From Aureimonas mangrovi (GTDB lineage Bacteria > Pseudomonadota > Alphaproteobacteria > Rhizobiales > Rhizobiaceae), in the NCBI RefSeq assembly GCF_014058705.1, contig NZ_CP059692.1:3336001-3400000 (forward strand): a DNA stretch of 64,000 nt, written 5' to 3'. A program made the translations under genes and the position numbers. The notes beneath the pieces were generated by a model that saw nothing but the letters and a program-made list of their open reading frames with translations, was not told where the DNA came from and did no database searches. Shown here in pieces: positions 34,677 to 46,461 of the stretch. Position 1 is the first letter of the stretch; every line of letters begins with the position of its first letter.

Positions 34677-37600
34677 ATGAACGAGCAGATCGCCGCCCCG
34701 TCCGCAGCCGCCGAGGCCGCCAGCCCCAATCCGCAGGCCAACGACTGGTACAAGGACGCGGTCATCTACCAGCTCCACGTCAAGACCTACGCGGATTCGA
34801 ACGGCGACGGGATCGGCGACTTCGCCGGGCTCCTGTCCAAGCTCGACTATGTCAAGGAACTCGGCGTCACGGCGATCTGGGTCATGCCGTTCTATCCCTC
34901 GCCGCTACGCGACGACGGCTATGACATCTCCGACTACGAGACGATCAACCCGTCCTACGGCTCGATGGAGGATTTCGAGCGGCTGGTGGAAGAGGCCCAC
35001 AAGAGGGGCCTTCGCGTCATCACAGAGCTCGTCATCAACCACACCTCCGACCAGCACCCGTGGTTCCAGGCCGCGCGCAACGCTCCGAAGGGCTCGCCCG
35101 AGCGTGACTTCTACGTCTGGGCGGACGATGACAAGGGCTACGACCTCACCCGCATCATCTTCCTCGACACCGAGACCTCCAACTGGACCTGGGATCCGGT
35201 GGCAGGCCAGTATTTCTGGCACCGCTTCTACTCGCACCAGCCCGATCTCAACTTCGACAATCCGAAGGTGATCGAAGAGGTGCTGCGCGTGATGCGCTAC
35301 TGGCTCGACAAGGGTGTGGACGGGCTGCGCCTCGACGCCATCCCCTATCTCGTCGAGCGTGAAGGCACCAACAACGAGAACCTGAAGGAGACGCACGACG
35401 TCCTGAAGGTGATCCGCGCCGAGATCGACGCGCACTACCCCGACCGGATGCTGCTGGCCGAGGCGAACCAGTGGCCGGAGGACACACGCCCTTATTTCGG
35501 CGACGGCGACGAATGCCACATGGCCTTCCACTTCCCGCTGATGCCGCGCATGTACATGGCTCTGGCACAGGAGGATCGGCATCCGATCACAGACATCCTG
35601 CGCCAGACGCCGGAAATCCCCGAGAACTGCCAGTGGGCGATCTTCCTGCGCAACCATGACGAGCTCACGCTCGAGATGGTGACCGCCGAGGAGCGCGACT
35701 ACCTCTGGTCGACCTACGCCTCTGACAAACGAGCGCGCATCAATCTCGGCATCCGCCGGCGTCTGGCCCCGCTGATGGGCAACGACCGCCGCAAGGTCGA
35801 ACTCCTGAATGCGCTCCTGATGTCGATGCCCGGAACGCCCGTCGTCTACTACGGCGACGAAATCGGAATGGGCGACAACATCTATCTCGGCGACCGCGAC
35901 GGCGTGCGCACGCCGATGCAGTGGTCGCCGGACCGCAACGCCGGCTTCTCGCGCGCCGACCCCCAGCGGCTCTATCTGCCGACCATCCAGGATCCGCTCT
36001 ACGGCTATCAGGCGATCAACGTGGAGGCGCAGTCGAACAACCCGGCGAGCCAGCTGAACTGGATGCGCAGGCTGATCCAGGTGCGAGGCACGCGCGAGGC
36101 CTTCGGGCGCGGCACGATCCGCTTCCTCTATCCGAGCAATCGCAAGATCCTTGCTTACCTGCGCGAGCATGCCGGCGAGACGATCCTGTGCGTGGCCAAC
36201 CTCTCCTCCTCGGCGCAGGCGGTAGAGCTCGACCTCTCGGCCCACGCGGGTTCGGTGCCGGTGGAGATGCTGGGCCTCTCGACCTTCCCCGCGATCGGCC
36301 AGCTTCCCTACCTCCTGTCGCTGCCGGCCTATGGCTTCTTCTGGTTCGCGCTGACGCCGCCGGCCGCCCTGCGCGAGGGCGCCGCCGGTCCTCAGCCTCT
36401 GCCCGAGTTCAACACGCTCGTCATCACCGGAGACTTGAAGGACACGATCCCCGGCCGCAACAGACGCGAGATCGAGGCCGTGCTGCCCGAGTTCGTCGGG
36501 CGTCAACGCTGGTTCGCCGGCAAGACGGCTTCGCCGACCCGCGCCTCCTACGCAATCATAGGCTCGTTGACGCCGGCCAGCCGCACCGAGTTGATCGGCG
36601 AGGCCGTGGTCGAGACGGCCGAGGGCGAGCAGCGCTACTTCCTGCCGCTCGCCGCGCAGTGGGGCGAGGCACATCTGGCCCGCGACGCGCCAAACCTACC
36701 CTACACGCTCGCCAAGATCCGCCAGGGGCCGAATGTCGGCGCGGTGATCGACGCGGCGCGCGACCCCGCCTTTGTCAAGGGGCTGACCAAGCTTCTGACC
36801 AGCGGCCAGTCGCTGGCGCTCGGCGAGCAGTCGATCCGCATCGAAACCTCTGCGAGCCGCGCTGAGCTGGCCGCGGAGATCGCGGCCGTTCCCGCAGAGG
36901 ACATTGCGCCGCTTTCGACCGAGCAGACGAACTCCTCCATCGGCATCGGCACGAAGGGTATTCTCAAGTTCTATCGCCGCCTGCGCGACGGTATCCAGCC
37001 GGAACTGGAGATTTCCGCCTTCCTGACCGAGCACACGAACTTCACGGCCGCACCTGCGCTCATCGGCGCCGCGACACTTGTGCGCGCGGACGGCAACGAG
37101 ACCGCGGTGGCCGCGCTTTTTGCGCGCGTCGAGAACCAGGGCGATGCCTGGGGCCGCGTCACCGAAACCCTCTCACGCTATCTGCGTGACAGCGCGTACG
37201 GCACTGTGGAGCAGGAACCGGCGGACCCAGTCGAGGACGGCGCGCCGGCCGATCCGCGCTTCCTGATGCAGTTCGACCCCGGCGAGACGATCGGTCGGCG
37301 TACGGGGGAGATGCATGCGGCGCTCGCCACGAGGACGGGCAACCCGGACTTCGATCCGGAGCCGCTGGATGAGGCCTGGCTTTCGGCCATCGTCGACGAG
37401 GCAACGCAGGAGGCTGACGAGGCGATCGACCTTCTCGCCAAAGCCCGCGATGGCGTGGGCGAGGCCGTGGCGGCGGACATCGACCGCCTGATCGGCGCGC
37501 GCGTTGCCGTGCGCGACTTCTTCGAAGGCTTCCGTGCCCGGCGTTTTACCGGCCACCGCACGCGCATCCATGGCGACTACCATCTCGGCCAGGTGCTAGT

Positions 37601-38012
37601 GTCGCGCAATGACATCGTCATCCTCGATTTCGAGGGCGAGCCGGGCCGCCCGCTCGAAGAGCGCCGGGCCAAGACTTCGCCGCTGCGCGATGTCGCAGGG
37701 ATGCTACGCTCCTACGACTATGCGGCCTTCGCCGCGCGCGACAAGGCGGGGCCGACCGACGAGGCCACCGGCGCACGCATCCAGGAACTGGCCACGGCCT
37801 GGCGCGACGAGGTGTCCGAAGCCTTCCTCGCCGCCTGGCAGACCGCGTCGGGCATCGACCTGCAAGACGAAGGCAATCGCAGCCTGCTCGATCTTTTCCT
37901 GCTCCAGAAGGCCTTCTACGAGCTCAAATACGAGGCATCGATGCGCCCGGCGTGGCTCTCCATCCCGCTGCGCGGCATCATCTCCCTCCTCCAGAACCGG
38001 AAAGTGATCTGA
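34677..38012 (+). CDS. treS: Trehalose synthase / maltokinase fusion
   Basis: 1111-residue fusion catalysing two successive steps. Residues 1 to about 570 are TreS (GH13_16; [24 protein letters not shown] region, [37 protein letters not shown]), interconverting trehalose and maltose. From about 590 to the end is maltokinase ([11 protein letters not shown], then kinase motifs [10 protein letters not shown] and [16 protein letters not shown]), making maltose-1-phosphate for GlgE. The frame is open far upstream, but the ATG at 34677 is the first after the glgE stop in this frame. The TGA overlaps the glgB ATG. TreS-Mak fusions are known in Proteobacteria. Confidence 0.96.
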   Translation: MNEQIAAPSAAAEAASPNPQANDWYKDAVIYQLHVKTYADSNGDGIGDFAGLLSKLDYVKELGVTAIWVMPFYPSPLRDDGYDISDYETINPSYGSMEDFERLVEEAHKRGLRVITELVINHTSDQHPWFQAARNAPKGSPERDFYVWADDDKGYDLTRIIFLDTETSNWTWDPVAGQYFWHRFYSHQPDLNFDNPKVIEEVLRVMRYWLDKGVDGLRLDAIPYLVEREGTNNENLKETHDVLKVIRAEIDAHYPDRMLLAEANQWPEDTRPYFGDGDECHMAFHFPLMPRMYMALAQEDRHPITDILRQTPEIPENCQWAIFLRNHDELTLEMVTAEERDYLWSTYASDKRARINLGIRRRLAPLMGNDRRKVELLNALLMSMPGTPVVYYGDEIGMGDNIYLGDRDGVRTPMQWSPDRNAGFSRADPQRLYLPTIQDPLYGYQAINVEAQSNNPASQLNWMRRLIQVRGTREAFGRGTIRFLYPSNRKILAYLREHAGETILCVANLSSSAQAVELDLSAHAGSVPVEMLGLSTFPAIGQLPYLLSLPAYGFFWFALTPPAALREGAAGPQPLPEFNTLVITGDLKDTIPGRNRREIEAVLPEFVGRQRWFAGKTASPTRASYAIIGSLTPASRTELIGEAVVETAEGEQRYFLPLAAQWGEAHLARDAPNLPYTLAKIRQGPNVGAVIDAARDPAFVKGLTKLLTSGQSLALGEQSIRIETSASRAELAAEIAAVPAEDIAPLSTEQTNSSIGIGTKGILKFYRRLRDGIQPELEISAFLTEHTNFTAAPALIGAATLVRADGNETAVAALFARVENQGDAWGRVTETLSRYLRDSAYGTVEQEPADPVEDGAPADPRFLMQFDPGETIGRRTGEMHAALATRTGNPDFDPEPLDEAWLSAIVDEATQEADEAIDLLAKARDGVGEAVAADIDRLIGARVAVRDFFEGFRARRFTGHRTRIHGDYHLGQVLVSRNDIVILDFEGEPGRPLEERRAKTSPLRDVAGMLRSYDYAAFAARDKAGPTDEATGARIQELATAWRDEVSEAFLAAWQTASGIDLQDEGNRSLLDLFLLQKAFYELKYEASMRPAWLSIPLRGIISLLQNRKVI

Positions 38013-40219
38013 TGTCGAAGCTTGAGACGGCGCTCGGCGCCGCCCATCGCCCGAACCAGCACGAGGTCGAGGAGATCACGCGCGGCGCGCATGGCGACCC
38101 GTTCTCCATCCTCGGCCCGCATACGCGTGACGGCCAGAGCTTCGTGCGGGTCTTTCGGCCGGGCGCCGAGACGGCCAGCCTGATCGACGAGACCGGCAAG
38201 GTTCTTGCCGAACTCGAGCCGATCGGGACGGACGGCTTCTTCTCCGGCGCGGTGAAAGGCGAAGCCGGCCGCTATCGCTTCCGCTTCAGCCATGCGCAGG
38301 TGAACTGGGAAGAGGACGACCCCTACCGCTTCGCTGCGCTCATGACTGATCTCGACGCCTATCTCCTTGCCGAGGGGCGGCACTACAAGCTCTACGAGAA
38401 GCTCGGCGCTCATCCCGTCACGCTCGATGGCGTCGCCGGCGTCGCCTTCGCGGTGTGGGCGCCGAACGCGCGCCGCGTCTCGGTGGTGGGTGATTTCAAT
38501 GCCTGGGACGGACGCCGTCACGTGATGCGCAAGCGCCACGAGACGGGCATCTTCGAGATCTTCGTTCCGGGCCTGAAGCGCGGCGAGACCTACAAATACG
38601 AGATTATAGGCCCGCGTGGGGACGTACAGCCTCTCAAGCAGGACCCTGTCGGCACACGGCAGGAACTCGCGCCCTCGACCGCCTCCATCATCGACGGCCT
38701 TGTCGAGCACGAGTGGGGCGACGGTACCTTCATGGCAAAGGGCCGGGAGTGGCAGGATGCCAACGCCCCGATCTCGATCTATGAGGTGCATCTCGGCTCA
38801 TGGCGGCGCGGGGCGGACAACGCCTTTCTGACCTATGACGAGATCGCGGCCGAGCTCGTACCCTACGTCAAGGAAATGGGCTTCACGCATGTGGAGCTTC
38901 TCCCCGTCTCCGAACATCCCTTCTATGGATCCTGGGGCTACCAGCCGATCGGGCTCTTCGCGCCGACCGCGCGCTACGGCGATCCGGCAGGCTTCGCGCG
39001 GCTCGTCGATGCGCTGCATCAGGCCGATATCGGTGTCATCCTCGACTGGGTGCCCGGCCACTTCCCGACCGACATCCACGGGCTCGGCCGCTTTGACGGA
39101 ACCGCGCTCTACGAACACCCGGACCCACGGCGCGGTTTCCACAAGGACTGGAACACGCTGATCTACGATTACGGGCGCACGAAGGTGAAGAACTTTCTCG
39201 TCGCCAACGGCCTTTACTGGCTCGATCGCTTCCATGTCGACGCGCTGCGCGTCGATGCGGTGGCTTCGATGCTCTATCTCGACTATTCGCGCGAGCATGG
39301 CGAGTGGGAGCCGAACATCCACGGCGGCCGCGAAAATCTCGAGGCCATCGCCTTCCTCAAGGAGACGAACGAACGGGCCGGGGAATACTACCCGGCCGCC
39401 TCGACCCATGCCGAGGAATCGACCGCCTTCCCGAACGTGTCGCGGCCGACCTATCTCGGCGGGCTCGGCTTCCACTTCAAGTGGAACATGGGCTGGATGC
39501 ACGACACGCTGCACTTCATGCAGGAGGATCCGATCAACCGGAAATACCACCTGCACCACATGACCTTCGGCATGGTCTACGCCTATTCGGAGAACTTCGT
39601 CCTGCCGCTGTCCCATGACGAGGTCGTCTACGGAAAGGGCTCGATCCTCGGCAAGATGCCAGGCGACCAGTGGCAGAAATTCGCGAACCTACGGGCCTAT
39701 TACGGGTTCATGTGGGCCCATCCCGGCAAGAAGCTACTGTTCATGGGCGGCGAATTCGGCCAGAGCGCCGAGTGGAACCACGACCAGTCGCTCGACTGGC
39801 ATCTTCTGGAGTATGGCGAGCACAAGGGGGCACAACGCCTCGTCCGCGATCTCAACACCCTCTATCGCGGCGTGCCGGCACTGCACGAACTCGACTGCGA
39901 TCCCAACGGCTTCGAGTGGGTCGACACCTCCGACGCCGAACAGTCGATCCTCTCCTTCATCCGGAAGGACAGGCACGGCCGCCCCGCGCTGGTCGTGTGC
40001 AACTTCACGCCCAACGTCCATCGCGGCTACCGCGTCGGCGTGCCACGCGGCGGTTTCTGGGACGAGGCGATGAACACGGACGCCGAGATCTACGGCGGTT
40101 CGAATGTCGGCAACATGGGCGGCGTGGAGGCCGAAGTGATTCACGCCAATGGGCGGGACCATTCGCTGTCGCTGACCATCCCGCCTCTCGCGACGATGGT
40201 GTTCACGCCGCGCGGGTGA
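38012..40219 (+). CDS. glgB: 1,4-alpha-glucan branching enzyme
   Basis: Introduces alpha-1,6 branches into the glucan built by GlgE. The 735 residues contain the N1 domain, CBM48 ([21 protein letters not shown]) and a GH13_9 barrel: [48 protein letters not shown] (nucleophile Asp) and HAEESTAFP (acid/base Glu). [14 protein letters not shown] follows, then a C-terminal domain ending TMVFTPRG. The ATG (38012) overlaps the treS/mak stop. It is convergent with ureG, seven bases away. Confidence 0.97.
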   Translation: MSKLETALGAAHRPNQHEVEEITRGAHGDPFSILGPHTRDGQSFVRVFRPGAETASLIDETGKVLAELEPIGTDGFFSGAVKGEAGRYRFRFSHAQVNWEEDDPYRFAALMTDLDAYLLAEGRHYKLYEKLGAHPVTLDGVAGVAFAVWAPNARRVSVVGDFNAWDGRRHVMRKRHETGIFEIFVPGLKRGETYKYEIIGPRGDVQPLKQDPVGTRQELAPSTASIIDGLVEHEWGDGTFMAKGREWQDANAPISIYEVHLGSWRRGADNAFLTYDEIAAELVPYVKEMGFTHVELLPVSEHPFYGSWGYQPIGLFAPTARYGDPAGFARLVDALHQADIGVILDWVPGHFPTDIHGLGRFDGTALYEHPDPRRGFHKDWNTLIYDYGRTKVKNFLVANGLYWLDRFHVDALRVDAVASMLYLDYSREHGEWEPNIHGGRENLEAIAFLKETNERAGEYYPAASTHAEESTAFPNVSRPTYLGGLGFHFKWNMGWMHDTLHFMQEDPINRKYHLHHMTFGMVYAYSENFVLPLSHDEVVYGKGSILGKMPGDQWQKFANLRAYYGFMWAHPGKKLLFMGGEFGQSAEWNHDQSLDWHLLEYGEHKGAQRLVRDLNTLYRGVPALHELDCDPNGFEWVDTSDAEQSILSFIRKDRHGRPALVVCNFTPNVHRGYRVGVPRGGFWDEAMNTDAEIYGGSNVGNMGGVEAEVIHANGRDHSLSLTIPPLATMVFTPRG

Positions 40220-40226
40220 GCGAAGC

Positions 40227-40859
40227 TCAGGCGGCCTTCTCCAGCGTGGGCAGGCCGCCGCAGGCGACAAGGAAGTCCAGCACCGCTTCGAGGCCGTTCG
40301 CGCGTGAGAGATCGGTGAAGACGGTGGACCGCCCCGCGCGGCCAGCCTCGGCATCGCGCTCCATGCGCGCCAGGTCGGCGCCGACGTAAGGGGCGAGGTC
40401 GGTCTTGTTGACGATCAGGAGGTCGGATCGCGTGATCGCCGGGCCGCCCTTGCGGGGAATGTCGTCGCCCTGACAGACGGAAATCACGTAGATCGAGAGG
40501 TCCACGAGATCGGGCGAGAAGGTCGCGGCCAGATTGTCGCCTCCGGACTCCACCAGGATCAAGTCGAGATCGGGGTGACGCGCATTGAGCTGCGCGATGG
40601 CGGCGAGATTGATCGAGGCGTCCTCGCGGATCGCGGTGTGGGGGCAGCCACCGGTCTCGACGCCCACAATGCGGTCGGCCGAGAGCGCCTGGCGGCGCAC
40701 CAGCGCCTCGGCGTCCTCCACGGTGTAGATGTCGTTGGTCACAACGCCGATCGACCAGCGCTCGCGGGCCGCAACGCACAGCTTCTCGACAAGCGTCGTC
40801 TTTCCCGAGCCGACCGGCCCGCCGATGCCGACCCGCAGGGGCCCATGCGTTTTCGTCAT
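40227..40859 (-). CDS. ureG: Urease accessory GTPase UreG
   Basis: SIMIBI-class GTPase that drives nickel insertion into urease with UreD, UreF and UreE. The 210 residues have the P-loop [17 protein letters not shown] (12-28), the metal-site Cys-Pro-His motif [11 protein letters not shown] (about 68-78), [19 protein letters not shown] and [12 protein letters not shown] for guanine specificity. Last gene of the minus-strand ureC-DUF29-mliC-ureE-ureF-ureG unit. Its start overlaps the ureF stop by ATGA (40856-40859). Confidence 0.97.
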   Translation of the reverse strand: MTKTHGPLRVGIGGPVGSGKTTLVEKLCVAARERWSIGVVTNDIYTVEDAEALVRRQALSADRIVGVETGGCPHTAIREDASINLAAIAQLNARHPDLDLILVESGGDNLAATFSPDLVDLSIYVISVCQGDDIPRKGGPAITRSDLLIVNKTDLAPYVGADLARMERDAEAGRAGRSTVFTDLSRANGLEAVLDFLVACGGLPTLEKAA

Positions 40860-41545
40860 GATCGAAAGAGCCTCGTCGTCAGGGTTTCGTGCCGCATAGC
40901 GGCAATCTCCGAGAGAAGCGCGTGCGAGCCGAGATCGTCAAGTTCGCTCACGGCCGTGCGCTGCGCCGCGTCCCGGATCGAGGGTTCCAGTTCGTGCAGA
41001 ACTTGAACGGCCTCGCTCTGGCCGAGCGGCACGAGGCGCACGGCGGCCGAGACCAGATTGGCAGCCTGCCCGTGCGCGAAGGCAAGGAGGACGTCGTCCC
41101 TCGCCGCGCCCGATGCGTGAGCCGCGCGCGCGACAGCGACCGGATAGGCACCGGGGGTGATCTCACCCGCCCAGGGCCGCACGGCCGCCGTGAAGGCCGT
41201 GCCGAGCGCTTCGGCTTCCAAGCGCCGCTCGGCCGAGCCGGCGAGCGCGATCGCGAGGTCAGACAACTCGGCCAGACCGGCCTCGTCGCCCTCTCCGGCG
41301 AGGCGCAGACCTTGTGCGAGCAGCACGAGGTCGTTCCAGAAGCTGCCCGCTTCGAGAAGCGTTTCAATCCAGCCGCGCGTCGAGGCGCCATCACGAACGC
41401 CCCCCTGCGCCACCGCCGCCTCGAGCCCATGAGAATAGGCGAAGGCGCCAAGCGGAAAGGCCGGCGAGAACCATGTGAGCAGCGTCGCCAGACCGGGCGT
41501 CGGCGTGCGCGTGTCAGGCGTGGGAATGGGGTGCCCCGTGCTCAT
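40856..41545 (-). CDS. ureF: Urease accessory protein UreF
   Basis: All-helical chaperone that bridges UreG and UreD on apo-urease. It shows the UreF signature [21 protein letters not shown] near residues 25-45, then [20 protein letters not shown] and a C-terminal [19 protein letters not shown]. Start choice is uncertain: ATG at 41545 ([10 protein letters not shown]) gives 229 residues, ATG at 41572 gives 238; both begin inside the His-rich 3' end of ureE. The end couples to ureG by ATGA. Confidence 0.94.
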   Translation of the reverse strand: MSTGHPIPTPDTRTPTPGLATLLTWFSPAFPLGAFAYSHGLEAAVAQGGVRDGASTRGWIETLLEAGSFWNDLVLLAQGLRLAGEGDEAGLAELSDLAIALAGSAERRLEAEALGTAFTAAVRPWAGEITPGAYPVAVARAAHASGAARDDVLLAFAHGQAANLVSAAVRLVPLGQSEAVQVLHELEPSIRDAAQRTAVSELDDLGSHALLSEIAAMRHETLTTRLFRS

Positions 41546-41993
41546 GCTCGTGGTGATGGCCGTGCCCGGCATAGGCGCCGCCGGCGGGATCGAACGCGGC
41601 CTCCACCTCGCTGACGCGCCCGCCGAGCCCCTCCACCATCTCGCGGATCACCCGGTCCTGCCGGATGAGGATGCGGTCGGCCGAGATCGCGGCCTGCAGG
41701 TGCCGGTTGCCGAGATGCCAGGCGAGTTCGAGAAGATGCACCGGGTCGCGGCCGCGCACCTCGTAGAGCGGTTCGGGCTTGGCCTTCACCTCGATGACGC
41801 GGCCGTCGTCGAGGATGATGCCGTCTCCTTCGCGCAAGAGGCGCGCCTCGGCGAGATTCAGGAGAAAGGCGATCCCGCCATCCGAGACCATGGCCATGCG
41901 CCTGCGGTGGCGCTGGTCCTCGTCGAGCGTGATCGTGTCCGTGAAGGCACCCTCGTGGCCGCCCCGCTCGACGATGGTTTCGGCGCTGTTCAT
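41514..41993 (-). CDS. ureE: Urease nickel metallochaperone UreE
   Basis: Delivers Ni2+ to UreG/urease. The 159 residues show the UreE N-terminal beta domain (DTITLDEDQRHRRRMAM, LLREGDGIILDDGRVIEV) and the metal-binding C-terminal domain (ELAWHLGNRHLQAAI, DRILIRQDRVIREMVEGLG). It ends in a His-rich tail, [16 protein letters not shown], with about eight histidines for nickel storage. The longer frame to 42230 is ignored: MNSAETIVER at 41993 overlaps the mliC stop by ATGA and fits the family. Confidence 0.95.
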   Translation of the reverse strand: MNSAETIVERGGHEGAFTDTITLDEDQRHRRRMAMVSDGGIAFLLNLAEARLLREGDGIILDDGRVIEVKAKPEPLYEVRGRDPVHLLELAWHLGNRHLQAAISADRILIRQDRVIREMVEGLGGRVSEVEAAFDPAGGAYAGHGHHHEHEHGAPHSHA

Positions 41994-42340
41994 TCCCGGC
42001 CTTCCACTTCCTGACATGTCACCGGCTGCGCGCCGTCTTCTTCGAAGGCATCCGTGAAGGTCGCCTCGGCCCCCTTCGACCACCATTCGAGCGTGCCCGC
42101 CACATAGCGCGCGCCCGAGCCCGAGATGACGTTGACGAAGAGACGCGGCTCGCCGTCGATCGTCACCAGCGCCAACCGGTTCTCGCCCACATTGACGTAC
42201 TCGACGGGCCGCTCGACGCTGTCCGAACACTCATACCGCATTGAGGTGCGCTCGCCCTCGCCGGGCAGTTCCAACGTCAGCCCAAGGGCCGGTGCGCAGG
42301 AGAGGCCGAGGGCGATGCAGGCGGGGAGAAGCTTTTTCAT
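41990..42340 (-). CDS. MliC-family lysozyme-inhibitor-like exported protein
   Basis: 116 residues with a Sec signal peptide (MKKLLPACIALGLSCAPALG). The mature part matches MliC/PliC: MRYECSDSVERPVEYVNVG near the start, then LALVTIDGEPRLFVNVISGSGARY and a WWSKGAEATF segment. MliC proteins inhibit c-type lysozyme or serve as envelope proteins. A consensus lipobox is not evident; LSCAP could be read as a weak one. It is embedded in the urease operon with ATGA overlaps on both sides (DUF29 upstream, ureE downstream). A role in urease function is not established. Confidence 0.85.
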   Translation of the reverse strand: MKKLLPACIALGLSCAPALGLTLELPGEGERTSMRYECSDSVERPVEYVNVGENRLALVTIDGEPRLFVNVISGSGARYVAGTLEWWSKGAEATFTDAFEEDGAQPVTCQEVEGRE

Positions 42341-42798
42341 GCAGCATCCGGATAGAAGTCGGGATCGAGGATCTCGTCGATCATGAACGGACATTCGGCC
42401 GGAAAGACGTCCTCGGGAAGGTCCGTTTCGCCCGAGGCCTTGAGGCGCGCCGTTCGGTACTCCCGTTCGAGCGCCGTTTCGGGGAAGCTTCGAAGACTCG
42501 GGCTCTCTTCCAAAACATCTGCGAGTCTTGATCGTTGCTCCGCGAGCGTCGCCTTCCAGCTCGCCGACCTGTGCGCCGGTTGGAAGCGCCATTTCAGCAG
42601 ATGCACCAGTGTTACCAGAAGCCGGCTTCGAATCTCGCCACGCTCGCTCCGGCCCAAACTCTCGATCTCCTCCGCTGCATTTTCCCAATCGACCGAATTG
42701 TGAGCACGCGCGCGCAGCTTTGCCGCCTGATCCTGCGTCCAGGCGTAGAAATCGCGCTCGTACAGATCGGAGGGCGGCTGTTTGAGAGCTTCGGCCAT
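42337..42798 (-). CDS. DUF29 protein in the urease operon
   Basis: 153-residue cytosolic, mostly helical protein. Matches DUF29: LYERDFYAWTQDQAAKLR (12-29), WENAAEEIESLGRSERGEIRSRL, HLLKWRFQP and the C-terminal FPAECPFMIDEILDPDFYPD. DUF29 proteins are common in cyanobacteria and Alphaproteobacteria and have no known function. The gene begins nine bases after the ureC stop and ends in an ATGA overlap with mliC, so it is co-transcribed with the urease genes. Confidence 0.88.
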   Translation of the reverse strand: MAEALKQPPSDLYERDFYAWTQDQAAKLRARAHNSVDWENAAEEIESLGRSERGEIRSRLLVTLVHLLKWRFQPAHRSASWKATLAEQRSRLADVLEESPSLRSFPETALEREYRTARLKASGETDLPEDVFPAECPFMIDEILDPDFYPDAA

Positions 42799-42807
42799 AA
42801 GCCTAAT

Positions 42808-44520
<1,713 letters not shown>

Positions 44521-44610
44521 GGGCATCTCCGGTCTTTCAGGCGCGGCCATCTAGCCATGATCGCGAAGGCTTGTCTTCCGCCAAGTCGGCAAAGACCCCA
44601 CATTGGAGGG

Positions 44611-45042
44611 ATGCATACGATCTCGCGAACCCTTGCCGCACTCGCTCTGGCACTCGCTGCCAGTCCGCCGCTCGCCGCGCTCGCCCAGCCCTTCGAAGCC
44701 GGGCCGCCCGGCACGGTGGTGGGCTCGTCCATGTCCGGCCAGCGCATCGGCCCACCGTCGGCGCCGCTCTCGCCGCGCATCGCCAATCCGGACGTCTTCG
44801 GAGACACGGTGGAAGAGCGGTCATGGGGTCGGGACTACGACGACAGTCACCTCTGGCCGGTCATTCCAACTCCGCGCGCCGCCCCCTCGACCGAAATGCG
44901 CGCCTTCGAGGGACAATCGCGTCTGGACCCGGCGAGAGCGGGAACCTTCTCCCGGTCCGGCCCTGCGGCCATCGGGTCGAGCGAAGTGACGCGGCCCCGT
45001 CTCGGGGCGCCGCGCGCGATCCGCCGGAACGACGGCGGGTGA
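44611..45042 (+). CDS. Small secreted protein of unknown function
   Basis: 143 residues starting MHTISRTLAALALALAASPP, a signal peptide with probable cleavage after LAALAQ. The mature chain is Pro/Ser/Arg-rich and low in hydrophobic segments (GPPGTVVGSSMSGQRIGPPSAPLSPR), with no domain I recognise. GGAGGG abuts the ATG, which is closer than usual, so the start is not certain. A much longer frame runs through it from 42535 but is a shadow of ureC. It is divergent from ureC and 47 bases before the next secreted-protein gene, forming a pair placed inside the urease cluster. Confidence 0.6.
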   Translation: MHTISRTLAALALALAASPPLAALAQPFEAGPPGTVVGSSMSGQRIGPPSAPLSPRIANPDVFGDTVEERSWGRDYDDSHLWPVIPTPRAAPSTEMRAFEGQSRLDPARAGTFSRSGPAAIGSSEVTRPRLGAPRAIRRNDGG

Positions 45043-45089
45043 GGCGCGTTGACGGCGCAAGAAGGATGTCATCCGACAGGAGAGCAGAC

Positions 45090-45590
45090 ATGCTCCGCGC
45101 GAAGCTTTTCCTCACAGTAGCCGCGACGGCGGCCATTCTGGCCGCTCCAGCGGTGGCACAGCTTTCCAACAGCGTCGGCGGCGGCAGCTCGGGCGGCGTC
45201 GGCGCGAGTTCGTCCATGGGCGGCGGGTCGACCCCAGGAGACGCGGGCGGCTCGATGGGCGGCGCCGCGATCGGCGGGACGGGCGGTGCCGCAGGCGGTG
45301 GTGCCGCGACGACGGAACAGCGCGCCACCGAAGGTTCCGGAACCATCAGCCCGCTGAATGCCGATTCGATCGCACGCTCGGGCAATCCGGGATCGGCGAG
45401 CTCCTTCGTCGGAACCAGCTCCGGCGGCTCGGGAACAGCCGCGGGCGTTGACAACTATCAGAGCACGGCAGGAACCGGGCCCGACCGCCTCTATAACATT
45501 CCGCGCGCTCCGATCGCCGTGGATCCCGGCGCCATTCGCGGCGCTCTGGGCGCCGGCCCGAGCGCAACGCCCAAGCCCGACGGGCGCTGA
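45090..45590 (+). CDS. Secreted Gly/Ser-rich protein of unknown function
   Basis: 166 residues: signal peptide MLRAKLFLTVAATAAILAAP with AVAQ cleavage. It is followed by about 60 residues dominated by Gly and Ser (GGGSSGGVGASSSMGGGS, GGAAIGGTGGAAGGGAA), then a less repetitive tail (DRLYNIPRAPIAVDPG). AGGAGA lies seven bases before the ATG. Likely an exported, disordered or surface protein; no known family recognised. Convergent with ureB, four bases apart. The shared Pro/Gly/Ser bias suggests it works with the upstream secreted protein. Confidence 0.75.
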   Translation: MLRAKLFLTVAATAAILAAPAVAQLSNSVGGGSSGGVGASSSMGGGSTPGDAGGSMGGAAIGGTGGAAGGGAATTEQRATEGSGTISPLNADSIARSGNPGSASSFVGTSSGGSGTAAGVDNYQSTAGTGPDRLYNIPRAPIAVDPGAIRGALGAGPSATPKPDGR

Positions 45591-45594
45591 GCGC

Positions 45595-45900
45595 TCAAAG
45601 CGCTCCCATCACCTTCCCGTTGAAGCCGAAAACCCGGCGCTCGCCGCCGATCGGTACCAGCGTGACCGAACGTCTCTGGCCGGGCTCGAACCGCACCGCG
45701 GTTCCGGCCGCGATATCGAGCCGCATTCCCCGCGCGGCGGCGCGGTCGAACGACAGCGCCGCATTCGTCTCGGCAAAGTGATAATGTGAGCCGACCTGAA
45801 CCGGGCGATCCCCGGTGTTTGCCACTTCGATCTCGAGGGACGCGGCCCCGACATTCAGCTCGATTTCGCCTGCCGCCGGCAGGACTTCGCCGGGGATCAC
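45595..45900 (-). CDS. ureB: Urease subunit beta (GTG start)
   Basis: Structural subunit of the urease trimer. 101 residues beginning at the GTG (45900): [55 protein letters not shown] and [14 protein letters not shown], the standard beta-subunit pattern. The frame is open to 45954, but the IPGEV start matches family N-termini and the GTG overlaps the stop of the hupE relic as GTGA. Followed by convergent plus-strand genes rather than by ureC. Confidence 0.95.
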   Translation of the reverse strand: MIPGEVLPAAGEIELNVGAASLEIEVANTGDRPVQVGSHYHFAETNAALSFDRAAARGMRLDIAAGTAVRFEPGQRRSVTLVPIGGERRVFGFNGKVMGAL

Positions 45901-46073
45901 GCCGGCACCGTCAGGGACAGACCGATCACGGCCGGCGCCGCGCCGAGCGCGCATAAGACCGGATGGGTCAAGCCGGCCACGAAGGACCCGTCGTCGCCCA
46001 GGTCGAGATGGGCCATGGCAGGCGCGCTCGTCGCCAGGACGACGGCCGCGGCGATGGACGTCGGTTTCGTCAT
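45897..46073 (-). pseudogene. Collapsed hupE/ureJ relic
   Basis: A 58-residue frame between ureA and ureB. It has a HupE/UreJ-type N-terminus: signal peptide [20 protein letters not shown], then [19 protein letters not shown], matching the AHxG...FxxGxxHP entry into the first transmembrane helix of nickel/cobalt permease-like HupE/UreJ. After HPV the chain jumps straight to [19 protein letters not shown], which resembles only the last helix; the five or so middle helices (normally ~130 residues) are absent. The frame stays open, so this looks like an in-frame internal deletion. A good GGAGG ribosome site precedes it, so a tiny peptide could still be made. Confidence 0.7.
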
Positions 46074-46137
46074 GCCCCTCTTTTCCTCCGTTGAGCGGCG
46101 CGCGATGAGCAGCGCCTTCTGCTTCGTTCCGATTTTC

Positions 46138-46440
46138 TCAGCGGATCGGCTCATGCACCGTGACGAGCTTGGTGCCATCCGGAAACGTCGCCTCCACCTG
46201 GACGTCATGGATCATCTCGGCGATGCCCTCCATCACCTGGTCGCGGCCCACGACATGGGCGCCGGCTTCCATCAGGTCGGCAACGCTTCGCCCGTCGCGC
46301 GCGCCCTCCACGACGAAATCCGTGACCAGGGCGATGGCTTCGGGATGATTGAGCTTCACGCCGCGCTCCAGGCGGCGGCGTGCGACGTTCGCGGCCATGG
46401 CGACGAGGAGCTTGTCCTTCTCGCGCGGGGTCAACTGCAT
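46138..46440 (-). CDS. ureA: Urease subunit gamma
   Basis: 100 residues, the exact family length: [59 protein letters not shown] and [21 protein letters not shown]. Small structural subunit that packs with UreB and UreC in the apoenzyme. It follows ureD by 21 bases on the same strand. Confidence 0.98.
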   Translation of the reverse strand: MQLTPREKDKLLVAMAANVARRRLERGVKLNHPEAIALVTDFVVEGARDGRSVADLMEAGAHVVGRDQVMEGIAEMIHDVQVEATFPDGTKLVTVHEPIR

Positions 46441-46461
46441 CGCCCATCCTTTCGCATTGCA

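Noticed and set aside
41994-42230. N-terminal extension of ureE
   Set aside because: UreE homology starts at 41993; the extension is a shadow of mliC.
45201-45330. Gly/Ser-rich stretch considered as a PE-PGRS-like or silk-like repeat
   Set aside because: Short and irregular; no periodic unit could be defined, so it is only called low-complexity.
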